Assembly: GCA_028554795.2 (NCBI GenBank)
Contig: CM068835.1
Span: forward strand, 59,001,219 to 59,065,218
From: Sinohyriopsis cumingii
Taxonomy: Eukaryota > Mollusca > Bivalvia > Unionida > Unionidae
DNA length: 64,000 nt
Reading direction: 5' to 3'
Below the pieces are notes generated by a model. That model made no database searches, was not told where the DNA came from, and worked only from the letters and a program-made list of their open reading frames with translations. Below are positions 11,641-24,299 of the stretch, in pieces (position 1 is the stretch's first letter; every line of letters begins with the position of its first letter). The position numbers and the translations under genes were made by a program.

Positions 11641-13262
11641 ACACAATATGGAAAACGCTCGCTGTGGAAGACATTGGGCGGACATACAGACACATCAAGA
11701 TGTATTTAATAAGATTCATACACATATTATATACTATTGTATAGCTCTCCTTGTATGCTTCAGATTTATACTATAAACATTGAAGTTTGTGATACCGAGA
11801 CAAACGGCAATGGAAGATGCACGTATCAAGGTTATGAAGATTGTTAAATTCACAAGCGATACAGAGTCAAATATACCAAAACTTTCATATCGCATTTTCT
11901 TACATTTCTACTATCACAGATCGATTTAGACTGATGCGAAACCTATCAATTTATATCAAATTTGTCAAAATCGGGGTTTATTTACTATTGTTATGAGTTA
12001 TTCACCTGTATGGAAAACGATCGTATAGGAAGACATTAGGCGAAATGACAGACAAAGGAAGATATACTTAATAAAATACATGCACATACTATTTACAGTT
12101 GTACGGCTTTAATTATATGCTTTAGATATATAGCAATAGCATCGAAATATGTAGTACGATCGCAAAACGGCAATGGTAGATTCACGTAGTAAGGATATGC
12201 AGATCGGTAAAGTCGCACCCGATATTCAGTAAAAAGAACAAAACCTTCTATTTTGCATTTTCACACATGTCTATTGGCACAGATCGATTTAGTATGATTA
12301 GAAACATATCAATTAAAATCAAATTTATCATCTGATATCAAATGTGTCAAAACCGTTGTTTTTGCAATTGTTATGACTTATTCGCCCATATGAAAAACTT
12401 TCGTATAGGTCGGATCTAGGCGCACGGACAGACAAATAAAGACGTGCTTATTAAGATATATACACACATTTTATAATATTGTATAGTTTTAATTCTATAC
12501 TTCAGATCTCTAATATTAGCATCGAAGTATGTGCTACAATCACAAAACGGGAAGGGTGTATTAAAGTAGCAAGCATATGAAGATCGGTAAAGTCGCACCC
12601 GATATTCCGTAAAAAGTGGAACTTTTTTATTTTGTATTTTCACACACGTCTATTGGCACAAATCGATTTAGGCAGATGAGAACCTATATATTAATATGAA
12701 ATTTGTCAAAAGCTGTGTTTGTTTACTATTGGTATAAATTATTCACCTATATGGAAACCGTTCGGATAGGAAGGCATCGGGTGCACAAACAGACATATGA
12801 AACCGTACTTAATAAGATACATACACATATTATTTAATGTTGTACATCTTAAATTATATGCTTCAAATCTATAGTATTAGCATCCAAGTATGTGCTACTA
12901 TCGCAAAACGGGAAGGGTAGATGCACATATCAAGGATATGAAGATCGGTAAAGTCGCAAGCAATAATGAGTCATAAATACCAACTTTTTATTATTAATTT
13001 TCTCGACTTTTTTTGGCACAGATCGATCTAAACTGATGAGAAACCTATACATTGATATTATATATGTCGAAATATATGGTTGTTTAAGACTGGTACAACT
13101 AATTTACCTATATGGAAAATCTTTGTGTTGGAAGGTATTTGGCGCACGGAAAGACAAATGAAGACGTACTTAATAATATATGTAAACATGTTATATGCTG
13201 TTGTTTAGCTTTAATTTTATGCTTGAAATCAGTAGTATTAGCATCGAAGTATGTTGTAACCC
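11640..13262 (+). repeat. ~362-bp satellite, array 1 (about 4.5 units)
   Basis: A landmark block, GATATGAAGATCGGTAAAGT or close variants, recurs at 11839, 12201, 12581 and 12942, giving spacings of 362, 380 and 361. Each unit also holds CAGATCGATTTAGACTGATG, GAGAAACCTATCAATT, a CGCACGGACAGACAAATGAA block and TTAGCATCGAAGTATGTG. Units have diverged by perhaps 15-25 percent. A second array with the same unit and orientation lies at 22965-23990. Confidence 0.88.
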
Positions 13263-13477
13263 CCCTCCCCTTAGTACGCTACTGCAAGCAGACTTTGTCA
13301 AATGCTAAGAGACACTAATTGCTCGAAAATTATAATTTAAAAAATATTTATGTATTTATGGACTCGTATATTATAACCTTATAATGCGCCTTCATTTTCC
13401 ATCAGGTAGGTCTCCAGGTCGAGTTGTCATGAAAAACAGGAACCAGTATCGTACATTCTTTACTAAGCGACTTCTCC

Positions 13478-13660
13478 GATGGTGCAATGTGTCTATAGAG
13501 CGTCCGCCTCGGATGCGAGGGGTCGCGTATTCAAACCCCGGCCGAATCATACTAAAGACATAAAAATGGTACTAGCAGCTGCCTCTTTTGGTGCCGATCA
13601 TTAAGAGGTTAGTGTTCGGATTAGTCGGCCTGGTGTCAGGATAGTGTGACTGGGTGGGAC
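13478..13660 (+). repeat. tRNA-derived SINE, copy 2
   Basis: Head TATAGAGCGTCCGCCTCGG with box B TATTCAAACCCC, then AAAATGGTACTAGCAGCTGC, ATTAAGAGGTTAGTGTTCGG and GTGTCAGGATAGTGTGACTG. It matches the copies at 1741-1972 and 52290-52515 in the same order. Confidence 0.8.
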
Positions 13661-16340
13661 AAGTTTGTCTTATGTCCGCTAAAATGCAAAAGCCTACTGA
13701 ACCAAGTCGAACAGGTTACGTATTATACAACTTATTTTCGAGGTTTCAGCGCCCCCCCCCCCCCCTTAAATGCGTACATATATTATCAGTATACCTCCAT
13801 GCTCAAGCCTATGCATTTGGGTTACCCCCCCCCCACCCCTCTATGCGTACATACTAAATGGACGGCCCCTAACCATTCATGAGATGGTATTGATTCAAAT
13901 TTACGAGTGCGATTGTGATGTACGCATTTCCCTACACAAACACGGGATGGTATTATTCAACCGTACATGTCCACAAAACTATATATATTTATAGATATAT
14001 GTATACAACCATGGTACATAAATTAGGTATCTAATTACATAATGACAGTGTAGTGGTTAGCAAATCTGAGAAATATACTTTTTTATTCAGACACCATGCC
14101 AAAAGGAAAGAACTAACTTACAGTTTACGCTGAACTAAATTAAATTTACTATTTTTGTTTCCAGCATGGTCGGAATATGTTTACATGTTTCATATTAGGA
14201 AACAATTTGCATTATGGCTAAGTATATCTAAGAAGGAAATAAGATGTTCTTACAAACTCTTATTTTGTTGGTGTATTGGTTACCTCTCAACATATGAACC
14301 ATTCTTTGCCATCTCACGATTATAATCCGTATGTACTTAAGCGTTGTCTCATTTGTAGTGTTAATTTTTAAATGTATACTTTGCTTGTAAAATGATCCCA
14401 CTTTATATAAATGTACAAACACCGCAATCGTGATGTGCTTACAGGAATACATTCTTCTGAGTTCTACTGAAGTCAGTTATTCAGTATAATTTGTAAAACG
14501 ATATGGACTGATTGATAAAAGTGACTGTTTTCTTTACTTTGGTTTGTCGCAATATTTTTCTAACACAGTACTAATATACACTGGTCACACATGACGCCCC
14601 AAAGAAGCAGTTGTAGTTAATTCTTTTTTACCTGTAGTAATGGGATTTTTACAATATATGGCTGTGGCAGATGTACGTCGATTATCAGACAATGGTCGGC
14701 TTTTGCACTATTCGCTTATTTCCCTACTTCGAGTGCGGACTGATTGACCGTTAAGCAAAATCTCAATTAATCTCTGCGATTTATGTGCAACGTACGATAT
14801 TGTCCCCAGTGTTTATTTAATTCCATCATCGTTTAACAAAACTTCTTTTCTTATCCTCTCTAAATCAACTTTTGTTGACCAAAGACAATACATTTTATAA
14901 GCAAGGCAGAACGCAAAATCACATTACCCATCCACGAGTACAATGAAAATATGTAAACAAAAATAGTTAATAAAATTCCAAGGTATGTATAATATTGTAA
15001 TATATTTTGGAGTATGCGCATTTGTTTACCGCTCTCCATTTTAAGGATTCCTTATATACTTGCTTGAATATTGGAAGTCGGTGCTGGGATTATAGTCTTT
15101 AGACCAAAATAATCAGCCAATTACTAGGAGCAAACGTTACGGAGTGAAGTGTAAGTGAGTTTCAAGATGACATGGTTTACTTTTGGTGAATTCAGGTAAG
15201 AGCCGCATGAGTATCCCTGTCACTCAGTAGTCCCTATTCAAATCTAATTGCGTGAATTGATCGTGTGACTCCAGGTGCAGTATTTATGACTGGAGATTGG
15301 TAAATTATACAATGGAATCAATAGAAAAGGACTGTTCCGCCGTCGGCGGGCGCCATTTATTGTTGCTGTGGTGGTAAATATGTTACAAAGTTACAGGCGA
15401 AATGAAGCTAAAAATCATGATTTAAAAGGCCTAAGGTGGCGTAGTAAAAACGGTTCCCTGTATTAGGTTGTTGAGTTGTATAGTTTCACGGCGTGAAATA
15501 CTGGCGGTAAGTTACGGAAAGTTAACGAAGAGAAGCTTTGCAGTTGTGACATTGACATACAATTGGGAAGTTGGGATTTGTGGTCATGTATTAATTAGAG
15601 TAACATTACTGATAGATTGGACGCGTTGGACTTTCCAGTTTGCAGAAGTAGTTGTACAGGATTCCTTTGAATCGGGGAAACCTATGACTCGTAGCGGGAT
15701 TCGCGCAAGGGCTTGACATCGCTCGGTCAAGAAACCCATTTGGTTGATACAATATTTCTTGCGTGAGCATAATGCAAATATGTATACTGGCTTGCACTGT
15801 TTTCAGCTATGATGTACGATGTTAAGATCTCAGTCGGTCAGGATATTCTTTAACAACGGTATCTTTTATCCTAACACGTCTTTCAATACGGTACCATTTA
15901 CCCCTTGCAATAAAGTATATCAGTTGGAGGTTGAGAATGAACTAATCGATATTGAATTTCTCTAAGTACTGTTTGGTCAATGTTCGGATCTCATTATCTT
16001 GTTATTGCAAAAAATATATATTGGTTATAATCAATTACACCTTTAGTTTTATGATTATTTAGACATTCTATATAAATCCAGCATGGTATCAGTTAATATT
16101 TCGACGATATTGTTATATGTGACCAGTACATTTGAACATGTATGATTATAAACAGTAAAATTAGGCATTTAAACTGTAGGAAGAAAAATTCTACTGAAAA
16201 ATGTTTCATCAGCATAAAAAACTAAGGATTGTCAAATCCGAGACTAGCAATATTTTATAGTACCTATATTTGCTCTTTTCAGGCCAAGTTCTCACGTAAT
16301 GGCTTGTTTTAGTAGATTGCTTGTTTTTGTGTGGGGTTTT
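13661..16340. other. Unannotated intronic stretch with poly-C tracts
   Basis: Two C-tracts at about 13751-13765 and 13825-13835 each precede an ATGCGTACATA motif, a small imperfect direct repeat. A GC-richer patch with CCGTCGGCGGGCGCCATTT lies at about 15340-15360, and a short ATG-to-donor stretch (ATGACATGG...TTCAG, then GTAAGA) at 15165-15197 could be a non-conserved exon. Nothing else was recognised. Confidence 0.4.
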
Positions 16341-16360
16341 TTTTGTGCTCCCACACAAAA

Positions 16361-16405
16361 TGCGCATGCGCGGAATTTATTTTCCGTTGCCATGACGTAT
16401 AAAAG
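16361..16405 (+). promoter_or_regulatory. Promoter-like cluster: NRF1-type palindrome, CRE-like motif, TATA
   Basis: TGCGCATGCGCG at 16361-16372 matches the NRF1 consensus, followed by TGACGTAT overlapping a TATAAAAG box at 16398-16405. The spacing is that of a compact animal promoter, but no open frame follows downstream within a few hundred bases. It may be a relic promoter or coincidence. Confidence 0.35.
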
Positions 16406-16619
16406 TTACCGGCCATGCACCAACATTTTTCTTTATACATCAGATTTGCATAACATGATTAAAAGTAGTTATACTTGAACAAAAAGAACCAAAAAAAACC
16501 TATAAAGTGTACAGAAAAAATAATTTAATTTCTCGAAATAAAAGTATACATCACTGTTACTTAGATACGATTTTCCACTTATAGAGGACGCCAGCAGGAA
16601 ATGACGTACATTTATCCCC

Positions 16620-18480
16620 ACAAGGCGAAGTACTGGGGGGGGGGGGCGGCACCAGACAGACCCCCTACCCCACTTTTCCAAAAAATTATAGTGTTTTATG
16701 TGTATTTATCCCCCCCCCCATGTGTTGTATGTTTTATATTATGCAAAAGAATTTAGGTCAAAAAAATTTAATTCTCCTTTTTAACGGGGTATTTCTTTTA
16801 AAACCTAGTTTTATCTATAGGGTTGTTTTTCCGAATAGGTTTCCATCTTTCCATCACCTGACTTGAAATCCCTTCCCTATACTCTTGGTTGACCTTGGCT
16901 AGAGGTCGCCTATATCCCGTGTGTGCTATATATATATATATGCTATAGTTTGTGTATGCTATATTTTGCTTCCATGTTGGGATAGCCTTTATTTTTTCCC
17001 AAATCTCCCCAGTAATCTTAGGACCTTATAATCGGATCAAGAAAAGGTTTATTTTTATTTATTTAATATATTTTTGAATTTTGGCTAAGTAACGGTGTAT
17101 TATAATTTAATTAAGAAAAAAAAACTTAATGTGTTCTGTGTGCAAATATATTGTGTCATTATTCACATATTGGATTTGTAAATTGAAATCCGCTGTACTC
17201 GAGTTGGAGTCCATACACTTTTTTATTTGCTTGTATTTCTCCCACCTAGAGTTAGGCCGTCTCAAATTATTTATTGGATTTCTGCCAAAATCTCTAAAAA
17301 TGGTTGTTCTTCCCACACACACACACACACACACACACACAGTGGGGATTTACCGTGCAGTGCGAGAGCTGCACATTTTGAGCAAATAGAATTAGAAGAG
17401 AGACTTATTAGATCCTTTGTTTTCGTGTATGTATGTAAAGTTTCCTATATGAGGTGTTTTTCCCGACTCTTTCATAGCCCCATGACGTCATTATCTCGTA
17501 CTTTTCCCATATAGTTTCTCTGTCCCGATAATTAGGATTTGTGATAGTTTACGTAATATAATTAAAGTCTATTTAATTATTTAATTTTAATTTTAATGGA
17601 TAATAAAAAGAAACTGAAGCTGTTTAGGAAAATTTATAAGAAATTAAAAGGGTGGCGGCTACAGCAGATTCCAATCCGGGGTGGGGGTATGAGGGCAAGG
17701 GTTCACTTTGTGATGGTCCCCTTTAAGGGGAGATTATCCATTGCCCCATCTCCCTCCCCTTCTTTTCACTCTTTGCAGCCCCGTCCCTCCCATTCACAAA
17801 TCTTCCTAGAAGTTCTTTTTTTCTAATTAATTTGAAAGGATTACAAAAAAAATTGCCTATTCATTTTTTTATGTTTATGACTTGGTCACACGCCATCATG
17901 GTTTTAGTTATGTTATCTGTTATTTTTCCTATTAAAGTTTTGTTAAAGTTGCCGTCTTGATATAAAACTTGGTTTCTTCTGTATTTTTATTTCTTGGATA
18001 TCTCCATAATTAATTGTATCCTGTCTTGTTTCCTAAACTCGCACTGTGCCATCGCATGATATTTTGTGAAGTTCGCACATTTGCACATGAGATATTTTAC
18101 ATGTATGCATATGTCGTGTAGATATTTGAATATCAAGCTTTGTATTTTTGGAGAGCCGATGTTGGTCCAGTACCTCCAAGGTCTGTCCCAATTAACCGAG
18201 ATATTTCCTCCTCTACTTTATTTTTAATTTTAGAGGTTAAATTTTCCCTTATCCAATTATATGTTTCCTTAGTTTCAATTCCCCAAAGTTCCTCATTTTC
18301 CCTATATTTACATAAAAGTTCCTTTATACTTCTAAAGGTCCTTGTTGTTTCTAGTCTTTTTACCAGTTTATTATTTTTGTAGATGTCACTTATGTTTTTC
18401 ATGCTAAAACCAAACCAGTAAATGTATAAAGCTTCCTAAGGGGTTTTGGGTTGGATATTTACTTCTTTTACATTATAAAT
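16620..18480 (-). mobile_element. Tx1/L1-like LINE, 3' part, minus strand
   Basis: On the minus strand, 18402-18133 reads DIYKNNKLVKRLETTRTF, IKELLCKYRENEELWG and ETYNWIRENLTSKIKNKVEE, corresponding to the C-terminal part of ORF2 in the plus-strand copy (EIYKNNKLI..., ELILKYRDKTDL, AWIREEVTKNIKCTVEQ at about 27090-27270). A zinc-binding tail with CANFTKYHAMAQCE at about 18070-18010 matches CKTANFTKLHTIVQCDK in that copy. The rest down to about 16630 aligns with its long 3' UTR, including ATGACGTCATGGGGCTA and the terminal GTCTGTCTGGTGCC next to a poly-C run. The element is 5'-truncated at about 18480. Confidence 0.75.
17314..17341. repeat. (CA)n microsatellite
   Basis: Fourteen CA units lying within the 3' UTR of the minus-strand Tx1-like LINE. 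Confidence 0.95.
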
Positions 18481-19115
18481 TAAATACTAGAGAGGAGGCC
18501 TAACTCGAATCGGGAGAAACACAAATAAATAAAGAAAGAAAGTGCGGACCCTGACTCGAATACAGCCTACCTCATTTTGAAAATAGACTTTAATGTGAGA
18601 AACGCCACACCATAGTCAATCACATAAAACAAAAGGTTTTATTTTAATTTCAAATGGTAGTATACCGTTCATCTCGCCGGAATTCTAAATTGCAAATTAA
18701 TTCAAAAGCAACTAAATTTATACCAGGACAAACAAATAAATTTGAAAAGTCCATAGAAAAATATATATTAAGACAACAGAGACAAATTTGACATAGTATT
18801 GCTGTCCCTACACACAGACTATATAGCATACACACACCATAGCATTGATACAGATAGCATACACGGAACATAGAAAATTCTTGACAAAGATCACTAAAAA
18901 TCAAGGATATGAAATCTGAAAATGGGAATAAGACCCATGTTTCAGACTACTACCCGTTAGAAAACACTAGGACTAATTATAAACTAAAAGTTTGATCAAA
19001 ATTCCTTTTTTAAACTTTAAACAAGCACACACATCTTGGGGTATACAAGAGTACATGAAAACACTTTATTTTTTGTGGGGGGGGGGTCATCTGTCTGGTG
19101 CCCCCCCCCCCCCCA
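18480..19115 (+). mobile_element. Tx1/L1-like LINE, 3' UTR fragment, plus strand
   Basis: From GAGGAGGCCTAACTCG to GGTCATCTGTCTGGTGCC plus a long C-tract, this piece aligns in order with 28310-28920 of the plus-strand LINE and with the complement of 16630-17290. It has no coding part. It meets the minus-strand fragment head to head at about 18480, giving an inverted pair of 3' UTRs. Confidence 0.7.
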
Positions 19116-21590
19116 TGATACTTTCGTAACTCATACTAGCGAAAGATTATCATTTGCACTCACATTGTATGTTCTTTAAAATAATGATTTATTTTTTCAT
19201 TTGCGAGATATCGTCGTATAGTTAACCTGGATACAATATAACCTTGGTCCGTTTGCACCTTGAAACTTATCATGCGTGAATGGCAGGCGCCTTCAAGCAA
19301 TCTGGTGATATTTTCGTCTCTTTTGCGATATTTTTTTTATCTGACATTAGCGATACACACACAGTAAGGATGCATACGCATGCCGGCATCCGCTACATTT
19401 ACGGAGTTCGTTGATATATTTTGTTCTGTAAATTTCGCATGATGAAAAAAGAAGGAATACATTATAACAATGCAAGGTTAGTTTCTTTTATTTTATTTTC
19501 AATCAAGTGTTTGTTTATTGTACCGTGCCGGGGCGGGGTGGGATGGGGGGGGGGGGGGGCACAAATTCAACACAAAATTAGTTCCTTTCTTATCTGCATG
19601 GAATAATGGAGCAAATATGATTGACGATATTGACTAGTAATAACAAGCTTTCAATTTACGCGCGCACACACGAAGACAACTTGAAAAATAGAAACAAACA
19701 ATAAAATTAACTGGTAACTTCGCACTTGCTCAAGGCTTTGTAGTTACAATGGGGGGGGGGGGTCTGTGCTATTATCTGGTTAGGCATGACTATTTCGCAG
19801 AAATACAAACAAATCTTTTGAGATGAGCATAAAATACAATTATTTCTTTTCCTCCATACATTTACGATGCTCTCAAAGGACCCACATATTTAGGTAAAAG
19901 TATGACCGTTACCAGGCGTTACCGAGTTGAAAATATGCCGAGTAAACTTACGAATTACGCCACGTACAATGTATAAACAACACTTGGCAACTTTTAATGA
20001 TAAAAGATGGTGTTTTTATTTATTTACTTATTTATTTAGTTATCAGAACTCTTTCAGAATAACAATGTAACTGCCGATTATACAGCTCGCCTCTAAGAAG
20101 ATTTTCGTAGTTTCCAACTGCCATGCATAAAATAAGTTTATGCCAAAGTGATCGTGACCTACAAAATGTTGGCCATTGTCACAGGGCATAAAATTCATAA
20201 AACAATAAAGAACATTCCTTTTTGTTCTACCAAAGCAGCGGAACCATAATGAGTTGATAAAACACAAGGATATTTGTTGTTATTTTGCAAACCATTGCTA
20301 ATAAAATCAGCTTCAGAAACTATTATTATTGTCCGCCCTAGAGGAAAGATTTTACAAGGTGGAAATCACTGACTGTCAGTATCCCTGGAATGACAACCAG
20401 TATGACAACTATAACTAGTTTGTGCATCAGTAAATAATCTTGAGTAGCCACTGCACCTGAAATGCGTGCAGTCCATTCATCGAATACCTCCTATTCATTC
20501 ATTGTATAATACACATTTTACTTACTAAGAATACCCTATCACAGTATAAATGTTTAGTCATAAATCGGGAAAGTTTACAACTGTATATGCATATTTATTT
20601 CTATTTTAACCGTACTGTCATAAAAGTACTTCTGTGGAGGCTAGTGTGTATATGTCATGATGAAAGCTTATGTCATTAATAGTTTTCTTTCTTTGCTCTT
20701 TACAAAAAATCAAAATAATAAGACTTTCGTTCATCTTTTGTTAGATTTCATTTTTTCTTGAGAATTTTTTAAAAAATGTATCTGGAAAGTAAACATAAAA
20801 AATACGATAATTTAAAAAATGAAATTTGGGTCTCCATCTAAAGAATTTATATATTCTTAGTTACTACTCAGTAATTTTTAATTATTCATAAATGATTGTA
20901 AGATAAATTAGTTTTACAATGTAAAAGTGCGAGTTTGCTCCATTTACAGAAGGGTTTACTTGCTATTCTGTTTGTATAATTATCCCAGCTTTAAACTACA
21001 GATACAGAACATTACATAAGACAGCGAATTTCAGTCTTAACCTAAAGCTCGAGGCTGGAGAAGTGGTCACTAAATTACCGTTTCCATAGTTACACACTGG
21101 TCAGATAGAGCAGTCTCCCGCAGGTATCATTCCCTATAGATGAATTAGAGGCCAAGTAAACTGCCTTCATTTCATGAGCTATACTAGTGTAGTATAGATG
21201 AAATAAGTTTTAAATTGCAAAAGTTGTCTCTTTTGTAACCAAAGTGCAAATCAATAAAGAAATATAATGACATGTAAAATTACATGAACAGCAATGAAGG
21301 ATCTTTTCACGAGAGTCGCAAAAGATTGAAACTATTTAACGAATTTCATAAATTTCATTTTAAATAATCTTAAATGTAAGATTATGTTATGTGTATCACA
21401 TGACAGAAATGATATTCAATAAAAAGCATAAAAATAGGTTACATAATTGACTTTAAATTACATTCGTCATTACACCTTCAATTCATATGTCGTCATGCCG
21501 GCATTTGCTGAGTTATTGGGTGTTATTAAACGTATCATATAGTTACGTATGATACTGGAAAATATCATATGGGTATATTAATTTTAAGAG
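19116..21590. other. Unannotated intronic stretch with poly-G tracts
   Basis: G-runs at about 19546-19560 and 19752-19762 are the main features. The one near 19752 is followed by GGTCTGTGCTATTATCTGGT, faintly like the LINE 3' end. The rest is AT-rich with no recognised gene. Confidence 0.4.
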
Positions 21591-21690
21591 GAGCAACATT
21601 GGCTCAGTGGTTAGCGTCTCAGACCTGCGACCGAAAGGATGCAGGTTCAACCCCTGCCATCGGATCAAATCCTCGACCTTATTGGAAAAT
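21591..21690 (+). repeat. tRNA-like SINE head, second family
   Basis: GGAGCAACATTGGCTCAGTG with box A TGGCTCAGTGGTTAGCG and box B GCAGGTTCAACCCCTG. The head resembles that of the SINE at 38248 rather than the family at 1741, 13478 and 52290. The 3' boundary is unclear, and it could be a lone tRNA pseudogene. Confidence 0.55.
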
Positions 21691-21849
21691 AATGAGATAA
21701 CAAGTACATTCTACAAAGACATGGAACCTATTACCTCCACTGAAACGTACGAAATGATCATCTGAATTTGTAACAAGTGATCAGGAGAAGTGCGACCTGT
21801 TGAACTCGGAAGTTTGATATGTTACACGTTTAAAAAATTATGATAAACA

Positions 21850-22640
21850 GTTACCGCATTTTGAAGTTAGAAATGAAACTTTTATTTCTGCCATCATTAT
21901 ATATAAACAAGAAATTATAGATGTAGTAACTAGTCTTGACCTAAACAAAACCGCTGGAACCAATCCAATAAGTAATAAACTTGTACAAGTATAGTTGAAG
22001 AAATGTATGTTCCATTGCAAATACATTTAAATAAATCACTCCCAGCCAGCGTGTTCCTAACACAGTGCAAGCTAGCGTATGACATACCGATGTATAAGAA
22101 AGAAGATAAAACACTACCGTCTAAATGCAGACTAATTGTTGACTTCAGCTAAATTATATACACTATTCATAAGTCCAACCTTAGAATATACTTCTGGAGT
22201 CTGGGATAATTGTTCTATTGAAGATTCGGAAAGATCAGAATAAAGGGGGGAAAATCAGATGGAAGATGCACGGATCGTTCCAGATCTATACCCATTAATT
22301 CTTCTAGATAGTCTCTTTATGCGGAAACTGCTTGGTTTGCACAACGAAGGAAAAGGAAGAGATTATGCATTATGTATTCGATTATAAATACTCAAGTACC
22401 TAACTATTTAAACGAACTTCTTCCACAAAGGAGATATGAGGCATCTAATTATCGTCTACGTTACTCTCAAAGTATCACACCAATCTCAACCAAACTTTAT
22501 ATTTTCACACGACCTTTTACCATATACGATTCGTCTTTAAAACTCTCTGCCTGATGATATCCGAAATCCTCCAGATCTTTCTATTTTTAAGAAACGTTTC
22601 TCTAATTTAACTAACGTGTCATCACACAAGTAGAAAGACA
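21850..22640 (+). mobile_element. Decayed CR1/Jockey-type LINE with internal deletion
   Basis: Frames give TSLDLNKTAGTNPISNKL (early RT), then PMYKKEDKTLPSKCR (RT motif PLYKKGDK..NYRPIS), then abruptly SPTLEYTSGVWDNCSIEDSE (22170-22230), KLLGLHNEGKGRDYALC, TQVPNYLNELLPQRR (22387-22431) and NSLPDDIRNPPDLSIFKKRF (22540-22600). The last blocks are the usual C-terminal end of such LINEs. The RT palm, including the catalytic YxDD segment, is missing between the second and third blocks, so an internal deletion is likely, with several frameshifts besides. Confidence 0.75.
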
Positions 22641-22964
22641 TCTTATTGTAGGTGAGTAGTCACGTCACTTTTCAATGATAAATCTAGACTTAACCAAGAA
22701 GTGTATTGAAAGGTAGAGCGAAAGAGCTGGGATCTTTGGCATTAGGTAAGGGGCAATAGACAAAGTGTCCAGCTTCTTCATTATCATAAGCACATGCACA
22801 CGTGAAAGAGTTAACTAAATTCACCATGTAAAGGTCGGACTTCAGGAGACTACCTGCTTGTCTAAGTTTAGTATGTAGGATATTAAGGTGACATTTGTCA
22901 GTAGCGTAATTTTAGCGTGATGACCCGTTAGTTGAATTAGAAAAATGTTTCTTAAAAACAGAAA

Positions 22965-23990
22965 GATTTGGAGGATGAGAAACCTATAAACTGATATCAA
23001 ATGTGTTAACATCGGTGGTTCTTTACAATTGGCATGACTTATTTGGTTATATACAAACCATCAAAAAACGGCAAGGGTAGAAGCGGGTAGCAAAGATATG
23101 AAGATCGGTAAGTCGCAAGCAATACCGAGACAAAAAAGGCAACTTTCAAGGTAGCATTTTCACACATTTATATTGACACGGGTCGTTTTAGACTAATGAG
23201 AAACCAATAACTGGATATCAAATAGGTCCAAATCTTTGTAGCTTTCTTTACGATTAACATGACATATTTAGCCTTATAGAAAACGATCATGTTGCAAGGA
23301 TATAGGCGCACGGACAGAGAAATGAAGATGTACTTAATAAGATACATACACATAATTTTTACTGTTTTATTGCTTAAGTATATGCTTCATATCACTAGTA
23401 TCAGCATCGAGGTATGTGATACCATCGCAAAACAGCAATACTAGAGGCACGTAACAAGGATATGAAGATTGGTAATGGTAAAGTCGCAAAGGATACTGGG
23501 TAAAATATATAAACTTTTCTAGGTTGCATTTTCACACATTTCTGTAGGCACAGATCAATTTAGAATGATGAGAAACCTACCAAATAATACCAGATTTGTC
23601 AAAATATGTGTGTGCTTACGATTGGTATGACTTATTCGACTCTAAGATAAACGTTCGTGTTGTAAAGATCTAGGAGCACTAACATTCAAATGATTATCAT
23701 CGAATTATATGGTACCACCTCAAAGCGGCAAGGGTAGAGGCACATAGGTAGAATATAGAATATGATGATCCGTTGATGATCCGTAATATCGCAAGCGACA
23801 CCAAGTAAAAAATATCAACTTTTTTACTTGCATTTTCACACATTTATATATTTCACAGATCAATTTAGACTGATGAGAAACCTATCAATTGATATCAAAT
23901 TCGTCTAAATCGCGTTTTTAAAAAATTACTAATGTTATAGCTTATTTGCAGTTTTAGACCGAAAAAAGTAGTACTTCAAGGCTCTGTCTA
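22965..23990 (+). repeat. ~362-bp satellite, array 2 (about 2.8 units)
   Basis: Same unit and orientation as 11640-13262: GATATGAAGATCGGTAAGTC at 23096, a variant at 23458 and another near 23770, with CACAGATCAATTTAGACTGA and GAGAAACCTATCAATTGATA in between. The last units carry small internal duplications. The array ends about 300 bp upstream of the Tx1-like LINE. Confidence 0.85.
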
Positions 23991-24299
23991 TGGTATAAAT
24001 ATGTTCATGTACACTTTTCCATTGTAACTTTAAGTGTATAGACTGCAAATACGATGAAGCACAAATCGAGGACGTCGAGTGTTAGCATTGGAACAATGTT
24101 ACTACTTCGGTCGAGAAGGATAACGACCTATATATGTATTCCTGCCCACTACCATGTAGGATGTATCAAACTGTATATTACTCAAGCGCTCTTTGTCGAG
24201 CGTGCTGGTGTGTGTGTACAAAAAAAATATGGAATATAATAACTTTAACTGAAATATATACAATTAAATTCAATATAAAAGTGATGCGGCACCTGGGAG

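Noticed and set aside
11640-13262. CRISPR array
   Set aside because: Repeats are ~362 bp, continuous and diverged, with no short repeat-spacer pattern; the window is eukaryotic.
15468-15716. 82-codon open frame in a GC-richer patch as a host exon
   Set aside because: No recognisable domain and no clear splice borders; the patch alone is not enough.
21591-21690. Functional tRNA gene
   Set aside because: Box A and box B are present, but the acceptor stem does not pair and the head matches SINE heads elsewhere in the window.
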